Shown: positions 40,778 through 47,895 of the stretch, piece by piece | Position numbering within the stretch: position 1 is the first letter of the stretch | Layout: each line of letters begins with the position of its first letter | NCBI RefSeq assembly: GCF_008704715.1 | Contig: NZ_CP023689.1 | Location: forward strand, 8,742,001-8,806,000 | Direction: 5' to 3' | Length of the DNA: 64,000 nt | DNA from: Streptomyces chartreusis | GTDB lineage: Bacteria > Actinomycetota > Actinomycetes > Streptomycetales > Streptomycetaceae | Notes under the pieces: generated by a model | The model's input: the letters and a program-made list of their open reading frames with translations, nothing else | What the model was told of the DNA's origin: nothing | Databases searched by the model: none | Program-made: the position numbers and the translations under genes

Positions 40778-42016
40778 ATGAGCGGCAACGCGGACCCCCG
40801 GCCGGCGGGGGAAGGGACCACCTCGAGGACGCGGTTGGACCGGGGGCGCGGTGCGCTCGGGCCCGCGTTGGAGCTCGTGCACACCGGGCGCGCGCCCACG
40901 CGAGCCGTCCTCACCGCCGAGCTCGGGGTGACCCGGGCCACGGCCGGCGCGGTCGCCGCCGAGCTGGAGGCGCTCGGGCTGATCCGGGTCGACGCCCGGC
41001 CCGCCGCGGCTGCCGGTTCGCAGGGGCGGCCCTCGCACCGGCTGTCGGTCGCCGAGGACGGGCCCGTCGTCCTCGCCGCACAGGTCCACGCCGACGGGTT
41101 CCGCGCGGCGCTGGTCGGCCTCGGCGGACGTATCGTCGCCACCGCGCCCGGCTGCGAGGCCGTGGACGCCGATCCGGCCAAGGTGCTCGGCTCGGTGGTC
41201 GAGGCGGGCGCCGAATTGCTGCGCACGACCGGGCGGCGCTGTGTCGGCGCCGGACTCGCCGTACCGTCCGCCGTCGCCGAACCCGACGGCCTCGCGCTCA
41301 ACCCGCTGCACCTGGCCTGGCCGGTGGGCGCGCCGGTGCGCCGGATCTTCGCGGAGTGCGTGCGCGCGGCCGGGATCACCGGTCCGGCGTTCACCGGCAA
41401 CGACGTCAACCTCGCCGCGCTCGCCGAGCACCGGCACGGCGCGGGCCGCGGTGCGCGCGATCTGCTGTGCGTGGCCACCGGGCACCGGGGCGTCGGCGGG
41501 GCGCTCGTGCTGGACGGCCGTCTGCACACCGGCAGTTCGGGCCTTGCCCTGGAGGTCGGGCACCTCACCGTGAACCCCGAGGGCAGACCCTGCCACTGCG
41601 GCAGCCGCGGCTGTCTCGACGTCGAGGCCGATCCGCTGGCCTTCCTCACCGCGGCGGGGCGGGAGCCGGGCCCCGAGGTCTCGCTGCTCCAGCAGTCCAA
41701 GGACCTCATCGGCAACCACTACGACGACCCCACCATCCGTACCGCCACCGAGGCCCTCATCGACCGCCTCGGCCTGGGCCTGGCAGGTCTGGTGAACATC
41801 CTCAACCCGGACCGCATCATCCTCGGCGGCCTGCACCGCACCCTCCTCGACGCCGACCCCGAGCGTCTGCGGGCCGTCGTCGCCGACCGCAGCCTGTGGG
41901 GCCAGAGCGGCAGCGTCCCGATCCTCGCGTGCACCCTCGACCACAACAGCCTGGTCGGAGCCGCCGAGTTGGCGTGGCAGCCGGTGCTGGACGATCCGCT
42001 GGGGGCACTGACCTAG
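40778..42016 (+). CDS. ROK family transcriptional regulator/sugar kinase-like protein
   Basis: A 412-residue protein. Residues about 27-75 form a winged helix (ALELVHTGRAPTRAVLTAEL, then TRATAGAVAAELEALGLIRV), followed by the ROK actin-like ATPase domain: AVPSAVAEPDGLALNPLHLAW, TGNDVNLAALAEHRHGAG, GLALEVGHLTVNPEGRPCHC with GSRGCLDVEA. The last segment includes the CxCGxxGC zinc motif that is the ROK mark. The N-terminal DNA-binding domain makes it a regulator of the XylR/NagC type, controlled by a sugar. No adjacent sugar operon exists; its targets are unknown. It ends over the convergent NTF2-like gene by four bases. Confidence 0.9.
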   Translation: MSGNADPRPAGEGTTSRTRLDRGRGALGPALELVHTGRAPTRAVLTAELGVTRATAGAVAAELEALGLIRVDARPAAAAGSQGRPSHRLSVAEDGPVVLAAQVHADGFRAALVGLGGRIVATAPGCEAVDADPAKVLGSVVEAGAELLRTTGRRCVGAGLAVPSAVAEPDGLALNPLHLAWPVGAPVRRIFAECVRAAGITGPAFTGNDVNLAALAEHRHGAGRGARDLLCVATGHRGVGGALVLDGRLHTGSSGLALEVGHLTVNPEGRPCHCGSRGCLDVEADPLAFLTAAGREPGPEVSLLQQSKDLIGNHYDDPTIRTATEALIDRLGLGLAGLVNILNPDRIILGGLHRTLLDADPERLRAVVADRSLWGQSGSVPILACTLDHNSLVGAAELAWQPVLDDPLGALT

Positions 42017-42387
42017 CCGGACGCCGGCAGACCGAGCTCGTGTCGCATGGCGGGCGTGTCCTCGTACACCCGCCACTCGGCGACCAGCGTGCCGGTGACA
42101 CGAGCGGTCCACAGCGCCGGCCCGGCCAGTTCGGGCCGCGCGCACGCGGAGTGGCCCGACACCGCGACGACGTCGTCCCGCGCGCTCAGACCGGTGAACG
42201 TGTTGCGGTAGTCCGGGAAGGCCGCGAAGAAGCCCCGCCAGGCCTCCACGCACGCCGGCTTCCCGCGTACCGTGCCGCCCCCGGTGTCCGTGAAGGTGTG
42301 GTCGTCCGACATCAGCGAGGCCAGGCGGTCGAGATCCCGGTCGTTGATGGCGGTGTTGAAGCGGCGGACCACGTCGACAGGATCCAT
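42013..42387 (-). CDS. NTF2/SnoaL-like protein
   Basis: A 124-residue protein of the NTF2-like alpha+beta cone fold: DVVRRFNTAINDRDLDRLASLM, DDHTFTDTGGGTVRGKPACVEAWRGFF (split) and WRVYEDTPAMRHELGLP. Members bind small hydrophobic ligands or act as polyketide cyclases or isomerases. No catalytic set is certain. ATG 42387 has AAGGAG. Its stop overlaps the end of the ROK gene. Confidence 0.8.
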   Translation of the reverse strand: MDPVDVVRRFNTAINDRDLDRLASLMSDDHTFTDTGGGTVRGKPACVEAWRGFFAAFPDYRNTFTGLSARDDVVAVSGHSACARPELAGPALWTARVTGTLVAEWRVYEDTPAMRHELGLPASG

Positions 42388-42477
42388 CGGGCGCTCCTTC
42401 CCGGCGTCAGCTCCCCGCACCGACACTACGGACGACCGCAGCTCCCCGCCCGCCCATGGCCGGCGAGCCGTACCCAG

Positions 42478-42483
42478 TACGCT
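42478..42483 (+). promoter_or_regulatory. -10 element for a leaderless rpiB-like transcript
   Basis: TACGCT ends six bases before ATG 42490, and no ribosome site exists between them. This is the arrangement of leaderless actinobacterial genes. Confidence 0.5.
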
Positions 42484-42489
42484 CGGGAC

Positions 42490-42939
42490 ATGCGGATCTC
42501 CGTTTCCTCGGACATGGACAAGCCGGTGGCGCGCTCGCTCGTCGCCGAACTGCGCGAGCGTGGCCACGAGGTGGTGACCTACGGCGCACTGAGCCCCGGA
42601 TCCGACCCCCAATGGGCCGCCTGTTCCGAGGCGGCCGCCCGCGAGGTCGCCGCCGGTACCGCGGACCAGGCCGTCGTGTGCTGCTGGACCGGCACGGGCG
42701 CCTCGATCGCCGCGAACAAGGTGCCTGGCGTACGGGCCGCCCTGTGCACGGACGCCTACACGGCGGACGGCGCCCGCCGCTGGAACGACGCCAATGTGCT
42801 GGCCCTCGGCCTGCGGCTGACGTCCGAGCCGCTGCTCAAGGAGATCCTCGACGCCTGGTTCGCCGCCGAGGCCGGCACGGACGCCGAGGACCGGGAGAAC
42901 GTGGCCCGCATCGAACGACTGGACCTCGGCCGGGCCTGA
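42490..42939 (+). CDS. RpiB/LacA/LacB family sugar-phosphate isomerase
   Basis: A 149-residue cytosolic enzyme. MRISVSSDMDKPVARSLVAEL is the family start with Asp for substrate binding, CCWTGTGASIAANKVPGVRAAL carries the active-site Cys and the phosphate loop, and TDAYTADGARRWNDANVLALG the next His/Arg-type region. It isomerises ribose- or other aldose-5/6-phosphates. The first half departs from standard RpiB (Asp/Ser-rich rather than His), so a different substrate is possible. It appears leaderless. It lies 102 bases from the divergent NTF2-like gene. Confidence 0.85.
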   Translation: MRISVSSDMDKPVARSLVAELRERGHEVVTYGALSPGSDPQWAACSEAAAREVAAGTADQAVVCCWTGTGASIAANKVPGVRAALCTDAYTADGARRWNDANVLALGLRLTSEPLLKEILDAWFAAEAGTDAEDRENVARIERLDLGRA

Positions 42940-42947
42940 AGCATCGC

Positions 42948-43631
42948 TCATCCCGCCGCCCGCACCTCCGGCACCCCGAGGTCCTCGTGCAACCGGTGAC
43001 GCTGGTCGGGGCTGAGGGTGCCGGACACCGCGGCGAGCGTGCGGTCCGCCTGCCCGTGCGGGGCGGCCGCCATGACATCGCGCACGATCGCGGCCCTGGG
43101 GGCGGGCGGCAGGGCGGGCAGCATCCTGCGGAGGTCCGTCAGGGACTGCTCGGGGGTGCGCGAGGCACGGAAGGCGGCCATCACGGCTCCCAGTTCCTCG
43201 GCGCCGGCGTACTGCCACAGGGCCGGCATCGCGACCGTCTCCTCGGCGTGCAGATGGGCGAGGTAGGCGCTGATCACCTCGTTGAGTGCCAGGTACAGCG
43301 CGTGCTGGGCCTCCGGCAGGTCCTCGGCCGGAATGCCGGTGAGGGTGCGCGCCCGCTCGTCCAGCGCGACGAAGGCCGCGTCGAGGCGCACATGCTCGGC
43401 CTCCAGCGCGTCCGCCGCCTCCGGGGCCCGCTCCCGCAGCAACTGGTGGATGAAGGTGTCCTCGTGGTCGGCGTGCTCGCGCAGTTCCCGCGTCATCGCG
43501 AGGCAGCGGGCCGCCTGCTCGGCGGCGGCTCCGCTGTGGGAGACGTCCGCGGCGCCGAGCTCGGTGGCGAGCGCGAACAGTCGCGCGCGCTGCCCCATGT
43601 GAACATTCCGGTAGAGGTCGATCTTGGGCAT
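42948..43631 (-). CDS. Hemerythrin-like HHE domain protein
   Basis: A 227-residue helical protein. HADHEDTFIHQLLRERAPE and ALEAEHVRLDAAFVALDE supply the first three or four His and the Glu of the diiron site, and AYLAHLHAEETVAMPALWQY the last pair. A C-terminal extension (LRRMLPALPPAPRAAIVRDVMAAAP) is typical of actinobacterial HHE proteins. It could sense or buffer oxygen, nitric oxide or iron. ATG 43631 follows AAGGACAGG. It is divergent from the MarR gene, and the palindrome between them lies just before its start. Confidence 0.85.
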   Translation of the reverse strand: MPKIDLYRNVHMGQRARLFALATELGAADVSHSGAAAEQAARCLAMTRELREHADHEDTFIHQLLRERAPEAADALEAEHVRLDAAFVALDERARTLTGIPAEDLPEAQHALYLALNEVISAYLAHLHAEETVAMPALWQYAGAEELGAVMAAFRASRTPEQSLTDLRRMLPALPPAPRAAIVRDVMAAAPHGQADRTLAAVSGTLSPDQRHRLHEDLGVPEVRAAG

Positions 43632-43663
43632 GGCCTGTCCTTGGGGTGGCTGTACTAGTTACA

Positions 43664-43698
43664 TGACAACACGTTGCTAGACTGGCAATATGTTGTCA
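43664..43698. promoter_or_regulatory. MarR-type operator: 14-bp inverted repeat between divergent genes
   Basis: TGACAACACGTTGC (43664-43677) and GCAATATGTTGTCA (43685-43698) are inverse copies with two mismatches around a seven-base centre. The element lies between the hemerythrin and MarR genes, 33 and 25 bases from their starts. The size and placement fit an autoregulatory MarR operator that also covers the hemerythrin promoter. Because ATG 43690 falls inside it, the MarR start is 43723. Confidence 0.8.
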
Positions 43699-43722
43699 AG
43701 TGTGGTCGAGAGAGGAGTGGTG

Positions 43723-44169
43723 ATGTCGGACGAGACAGCCCTGCTGATCGCGGATGTGCTCGAGGCGGCCGGGGCCCTGCGCCGCCTGGGTGAGGAAACG
43801 GCCAGTGCGGAGGGGCTCACGCAGGCCCGCTGGCAGGTCCTGAGCGTCGTGTCCGAGGAGCCGCTCACCATCCCCCGGGCCGCACGCCGTCTCGGCGTGA
43901 GCCGCCAGAACGTCCAGCGGGTCGCCAACGACCTCGTCTCGCTCGGACTCGCCGCCTACCGGGACAACCCGGATCACCGCGGCTCGCCGCTCCTGACGAT
44001 GACGCCGCCCGGAGAGCAGGCGCTCGCCCGGCTCACCGACAGAGCCACGAAGATGCACCGCACCCTCTTCGTGGCCATTCCCGACGAGGAGATCCGCGCC
44101 ACCCGCGCCTCGCTGCGCCGCCTGCTGACCGAACTGGACCGGCACGAAGGGGCCCCCGGCAAGCGGTAG
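43723..44169 (+). CDS. MarR family transcriptional regulator
   Basis: A 148-residue winged-helix repressor. ARWQVLSVVSEEPLTIPRAARRLGVSRQNVQRVANDLVSLGLAAY (split across residues 40-85) is the MarR DNA-binding core, followed by the wing DNPDHRGSPLLTMTPPGEQAL. The start is ATG 43723 with AGGAG upstream; the earlier in-frame ATG 43690 lies in the operator. It is divergent from the hemerythrin gene, which it probably represses together with itself. The signal is unknown; it may be oxidative or nitrosative stress given the partner. Confidence 0.9.
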   Translation: MSDETALLIADVLEAAGALRRLGEETASAEGLTQARWQVLSVVSEEPLTIPRAARRLGVSRQNVQRVANDLVSLGLAAYRDNPDHRGSPLLTMTPPGEQALARLTDRATKMHRTLFVAIPDEEIRATRASLRRLLTELDRHEGAPGKR

Positions 44170-44190
44170 GCCCACATTCGGGGGGAGGTC

Positions 44191-44367
44191 TCAGGAGCGC
44201 CGCGGCCTCTGCACGAGTTCACCACCGCAGTTCGGGCAGACGCCGCGCATCGCCTCGGCGCACTGGACGCAGAAGGTGCACTCGTAGGAGCAGATGCGGG
44301 CAGGGGCGTCCAGCGGCAGCTGCGCGATCTCGCAGCGCTCGCATCGATCGCGCATCTCCAGCGCCAT
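44191..44367 (-). CDS. DUF1272 small zinc-ribbon protein
   Basis: A 58-residue protein dense in Cys: EMRDRCERCEIAQLPLDAPA, ICSYECTFCVQCAEAM and VCPNCGGELVQRPRRS. The four CxxC-type pairs match the DUF1272 group of short proteins that bind zinc. ATG 44367 has GAGG five bases upstream. Function unknown. It converges on the MarR gene. Confidence 0.85.
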   Translation of the reverse strand: MALEMRDRCERCEIAQLPLDAPARICSYECTFCVQCAEAMRGVCPNCGGELVQRPRRS

Positions 44368-44531
44368 GACCTCGCCCTTCGTCGGCCGGGACGGCACCGG
44401 GCGGGGCCGTCATGTCCCATCCTCCGCACGCCGTACGCCGGTGAAAGCGGGCGGAGGGCCAGAGACCGATGCGATCGGGTCAGGGCCGGCCGGAGGCCGG
44501 CGTCAGCCGGCGGCGAACGCCCCGCCGGACG

Positions 44532-45440
44532 TCACCGCCAATCAGCGGCGAAAGCTCGACCCGGGTTGTCGACGAGCACGCGCTCCACCAGCTCCTCGCC
44601 CAGCGCCGACGCGAGCCGCGGCCGCACCCGGCGCAGCAGATACGGCATCCCGGGACCCCCGTCGACCGACCGCGCCCCCGCGACGACGGTGTCCCCGCCC
44701 AGCAGCAGCCGGTGGCCGAACCCGGCCTCGGCCAGCGCCAGCACCGCGTCCGGCATCCGCCAGTCGGTGGCGTGATGGGCGCGCGAGGGCCCGTCGAAGG
44801 CGAGCCAGCAGCCCGACGCGGCGGCCTCGCGGTGCAGCACGAGATCGGGGGAGCGGTTGAGATGGCCGAGGATCACGCGGTGCGGCGGGACGCCCAACTC
44901 GCCACACAGCAGGTCCAGTACGTCGAGCGCGCCCGTCCCCGCCTCCAGGTGCACGGCGATCGGCGTGTCCGTCGCGTGGTGGGCCCCGGCCGCGGCGGTC
45001 ATCGTCCAGCGGGCGTGCGCGTCGAGGGCGTGGAAGCCGCCGGCGACCTTGACGATCCCGGCGCGCACCCCCGAGGTCCCGATGCCCACGGTCAGCTCGG
45101 ACACGAAGACGTCGGCGAGCTTGCCGCGCACTTCGTCGAGCAACTCCGGCGTGTAGTGCGGCGCTTGGTGCAACCCCGTCGCACAGACCAGGTGCACCCC
45201 GGCGGCCCGGGACAGCGACGGCAGATCGGCGGCCCGGCGCCCCATGCCGTACGGCGTCCACTGCACCACCGCCGAGCCGCCGGCCGCGCGGAACGCGTCC
45301 AGCTCGGCACGCGCGGCGGAGGCGTCGTTCAGCTCCTGGCCGGGCAGTTGAGGGCTGCTCAGGAAGAGATGGTCGTGCGCGTCGCACACACCGAGCTCCT
45401 CGGGCCGCACGTCGCCGAGGACCGTACGGACCGCGCTCAC
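44532..45440 (-). CDS. Phosphotriesterase-like metal-dependent hydrolase
   Basis: A 302-residue TIM-barrel enzyme. The metal ligands are visible in order: HxH in LGVCDAHDHLFLS, the bridging Lys in AGIVKVAGGF, His in IAVHLEAGTG, His in VILGHLNRSPD and Asp in LLLGGDTVVAG. Members include lactonases and phosphotriesterases; the exact substrate is unknown. GTG 45440 overlaps the stop of the DUF4865 gene by four bases (GTGA), so both are translated from one message. Confidence 0.85.
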   Translation of the reverse strand: MSAVRTVLGDVRPEELGVCDAHDHLFLSSPQLPGQELNDASAARAELDAFRAAGGSAVVQWTPYGMGRRAADLPSLSRAAGVHLVCATGLHQAPHYTPELLDEVRGKLADVFVSELTVGIGTSGVRAGIVKVAGGFHALDAHARWTMTAAAGAHHATDTPIAVHLEAGTGALDVLDLLCGELGVPPHRVILGHLNRSPDLVLHREAAASGCWLAFDGPSRAHHATDWRMPDAVLALAEAGFGHRLLLGGDTVVAGARSVDGGPGMPYLLRRVRPRLASALGEELVERVLVDNPGRAFAADWR

Positions 45441-46021
45441 CACTGCCTGCCCCGAGGCAGCGCACCGCGTCCCGGCGACGACAGGTGCAGCACCTGGTAG
45501 ACCTCGCCCTCGGCCTTGGGCGTGTCGTGCTCCCAGAGCGAGAAGTGGACCACCTCCCACGCCTGCGTGTCGACGACGGCCGCCGCCAGCACGGCGCCGT
45601 CCCGCTCCGCAAGCCGCGCGGTCGCGTCCACGGCCTCCGCCATGACTCCGGCCAACTCCACGCCCTCCGGTACCGGTTGACGCCGACGCACGGCGAACGC
45701 CGCGGGGGAGTGGGCCGCGCCGCCCTCCTCGCAAGCGAGCCCTGTCCACTGCCGCACCCGCGGCCGCCCGAAGTCGTTCACGGGCCCCTGGAAGGCGCCG
45801 CCCCACAGGAAAGCGTTCATGCCCTCCACGGTGTTCCACAGGTAGAACGGCCCGTACTGGTTCACCGCCGACCCACGCACTCCGCGCTCACGCAGCAGAT
45901 ACGCCTTGACGCCGAGCCCGTCCCAGTCGTCCAGCAGATGCCCGACGCGGGCGACACGGGAGCGGATGACGTCCATGTCGTAGTCGGCGGGCAGGGTGAA
46001 CTCGTACTGCATGGCGTGCAT
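45437..46021 (-). CDS. DUF4865 family protein
   Basis: A 194-residue protein. MQYEFTLPADYDMDVIRSRV, WDGLGVKAYLLRERGVRG and NQYGPFYLWNTVEGMNAFLWG are the pieces I associate with DUF4865, which usually lies next to a TetR regulator. It has no clear catalytic residues. The start at 46021 has GAAGGGA upstream; ATG 46012 is an alternative. It lies 51 bases downstream of the TetR gene and is fused by overlap to the phosphotriesterase-like gene, so the three probably form one operon. Confidence 0.8.
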   Translation of the reverse strand: MHAMQYEFTLPADYDMDVIRSRVARVGHLLDDWDGLGVKAYLLRERGVRGSAVNQYGPFYLWNTVEGMNAFLWGGAFQGPVNDFGRPRVRQWTGLACEEGGAAHSPAAFAVRRRQPVPEGVELAGVMAEAVDATARLAERDGAVLAAAVVDTQAWEVVHFSLWEHDTPKAEGEVYQVLHLSSPGRGALPRGRQW

Positions 46022-46072
46022 GCCAAGTCCCTTCTCAGGACGGGAAGCCGGAGGACGGGAAGTCGGACTTCC

Positions 46073-46648
46073 TCACGAAGCTCGGGTGGTCTCGCGCGGG
46101 GCGAGCAGCGACAGCAGTCCTCTCACGCCCGCGTCGAAGGCGGCGGGTGCACCGGACGCGCGGGCCAGGACATAGCCGCCCTGCACGGTCGCGACGATGG
46201 CCGCCGCGATCGACTCTCCGTCGAGACCGGCCGCGAACTGCCCCTGCTCCTTGCCCTCCTCGACGATCCCGGCGAGCCGCTCCCGCAGCCAGTCCAGCGT
46301 CTCGTCGACGGGCGCCCGCAGTTCGTCGCTGGCGATCACGTCCGGGTCCATCGTCAACCGCCCCACCGGACAGCCGCGCAGCACATCACGCTCCCGCCGC
46401 AGATACGCCTCGATGCGCTCGTACGGCGTGCCGGGTCCGTCGAGTACTCCCGCGGCGGTAGCCCGCATCTCCTCGGCGGTCCGCCGGATCGCGGCCAGCG
46501 CGAGATCGGGCTTGCCCTTGAAGTGGTGGTACATGCTGCCCTGCCCCGCACCCGCGCGCTCCAGGATGGCCTTGGGGCTGGTGCCCACATAGCCGCGCTC
46601 CCACAACAGCTCACGGGTGGACTCGATCAGTCGGTCCGAGGTGCTCAT
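46073..46648 (-). CDS. TetR family regulator of the DUF4865/hydrolase operon
   Basis: A 191-residue repressor. RLIESTRELLWERGYVGTSPKAILERAGAGQGSMYHHFKGKPDLALAAI (split) is a clear TetR helix-turn-helix at residues 6-55, and DGESIAAAIVATVQGGYVLARA is the C-terminal ligand domain. The start is ATG 46648. It heads the leftward operon with DUF4865 and the phosphotriesterase-like gene, and a palindrome touching its start codon is the likely operator. Its expression may also influence the divergent SHOCT-ABC genes. Confidence 0.88.
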   Translation of the reverse strand: MSTSDRLIESTRELLWERGYVGTSPKAILERAGAGQGSMYHHFKGKPDLALAAIRRTAEEMRATAAGVLDGPGTPYERIEAYLRRERDVLRGCPVGRLTMDPDVIASDELRAPVDETLDWLRERLAGIVEEGKEQGQFAAGLDGESIAAAIVATVQGGYVLARASGAPAAFDAGVRGLLSLLAPRETTRAS

Positions 46649-46669
46649 ACCAGTACTGTACATACTAGT
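46649..46669. promoter_or_regulatory. TetR-type operator palindrome
   Basis: ACCAGTA (46649-46655) and TACTAGT (46663-46669) are inverse copies with one mismatch around seven bases, directly upstream of the TetR start and 187 bases before the divergent SHOCT gene. Its place beside the TetR gene suggests autorepression. Confidence 0.6.
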
Positions 46670-46855
46670 AGTTACAGTAGTCGAGGCCGAAAACGCCCCG
46701 GGCGAGCTCCTCCGGAGCAGTGGATCCGGCCTCCAGTACTCCCGGCGAGGTACGCGCACTGCCGCTGGCCGTACGACGACCCGGACCCCCTCCCGGCGGG
46801 AGTCTCGAGACATCACCGAACGATCCCACCGAACCGACTCGGGAGATGACTCGAG

Positions 46856-47140
46856 ATGCAGACCCTGGCTCACTTCGCGGACGGCGGCCCCGGGCCGTGG
46901 ATCCTCTTCTTCCCGCTGATCTGGGCGGCCGTCGTGGTCGGCGGCATCACGCTGCTGCGCCGCACGGTGTGGCGCGGACGCCGCGGCCCCTGGCGCGCCC
47001 CTGAGGTCGACGACAACTCGCCCATCGCCGTGCTCGGCCACCGCTTCGCCTCCGGCGAGATCGACGAGGACGAGTACTGGCGCCGGCTGTCCGTCCTGGA
47101 CGAGCAGTTCGGCCGCAGGGGCAAGGGCGGTGCGGCATGA
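46856..47140 (+). CDS. Small membrane protein with SHOCT domain
   Basis: A 94-residue protein with one membrane helix (WILFFPLIWAAVVVGGITLL) and a C-terminal SHOCT motif, AVLGHRFASGEIDEDEYWRRL. SHOCT proteins are short accessory parts of membrane complexes. The gene overlaps the start of the ABC ATPase by four bases (ATGA), so it is probably translated with it. ATG 46856 follows GGGAGATGA. The gap upstream is shared with the divergent TetR gene. Confidence 0.85.
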   Translation: MQTLAHFADGGPGPWILFFPLIWAAVVVGGITLLRRTVWRGRRGPWRAPEVDDNSPIAVLGHRFASGEIDEDEYWRRLSVLDEQFGRRGKGGAA

Positions 47141-47895
47141 CCGCCACGACCGCCACCACGATCACGCCGACGGCCGCCCGCGTGGTCGACGCCGTGAAGG
47201 TGTACGGCAGCGGCGACACCGGCGTGCGGGCCCTGGACGGGGTGAGCGTCGACTTCCCGGTCGGCCGCTTCACCGCGATCATGGGGCCCTCGGGCTCCGG
47301 CAAGTCCACGCTGATGCACTGCGCGGCCGGCCTCGACACGCTCACCTCGGGCACCGCCCACATCGGCGACACCGAGCTGAGCAGCCTCGACGACCGCCGC
47401 CTCACCCTCCTGCGCCGGGACCGCGTCGGCTTCGTCTTCCAGTCCTTCAACCTGGTGCCGACGCTGACCGTCGCGGAGAACATCACGCTGCCGCTCGATC
47501 TCGCGGGCGGCGACGGCGACCCGGAGTGGATCAGCGCCCTCATCGACGTCGTCGGCCTGCGCGACCGGCTCCACCACCGCCCCTCCGAACTCTCCGGCGG
47601 CCAGCAGCAACGCGTCGCCGTCGCCCGGGCCTTCGCCGGCCGGCCCGACGTCGTCTTCGCCGACGAGCCGACCGGCAACCTCGACTCCCGCTCCGGCGGC
47701 GAGGTCCTCGGCCTGCTCGGCCGCGCGGTGCGCCAAACCGCGCGAACGGTCGTCATGGTCACGCACGACCCGATGGCCGCCGCCCACGCCGACGAGGTCG
47801 TCTTCCTCGCCGACGGGCGCCTGGTGGACCGTATGGAAGCGCCGACCGCCGACAAGGTCCTGGACCGCATGAAGGCCTTCGAGGTGCCGTCATGA
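47137..47895 (+). CDS. ABC transporter ATP-binding protein (MacB/LolD type)
   Basis: A 252-residue ATPase. Walker A is MGPSGSGKSTLMHCAAG (residues about 49-65), the signature is ELSGGQQQRVAVARAFA, Walker B is PDVVFADEPTGNLDS, and the switch His is in VMVTHDPMAAAHAD. The DEPTGNLD with following GG EV is the mark of the MacB/LolD group that works with FtsX-like permeases. Its stop overlaps the permease start by four bases (ATGA). Confidence 0.95.
   Translation: MTATTATTITPTAARVVDAVKVYGSGDTGVRALDGVSVDFPVGRFTAIMGPSGSGKSTLMHCAAGLDTLTSGTAHIGDTELSSLDDRRLTLLRRDRVGFVFQSFNLVPTLTVAENITLPLDLAGGDGDPEWISALIDVVGLRDRLHHRPSELSGGQQQRVAVARAFAGRPDVVFADEPTGNLDSRSGGEVLGLLGRAVRQTARTVVMVTHDPMAAAHADEVVFLADGRLVDRMEAPTADKVLDRMKAFEVPS

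Noticed and set aside
43690..43722. Earlier MarR start at 43690
   Set aside because: It falls inside the operator palindrome and lacks a ribosome site; 43723 has AGGAG.
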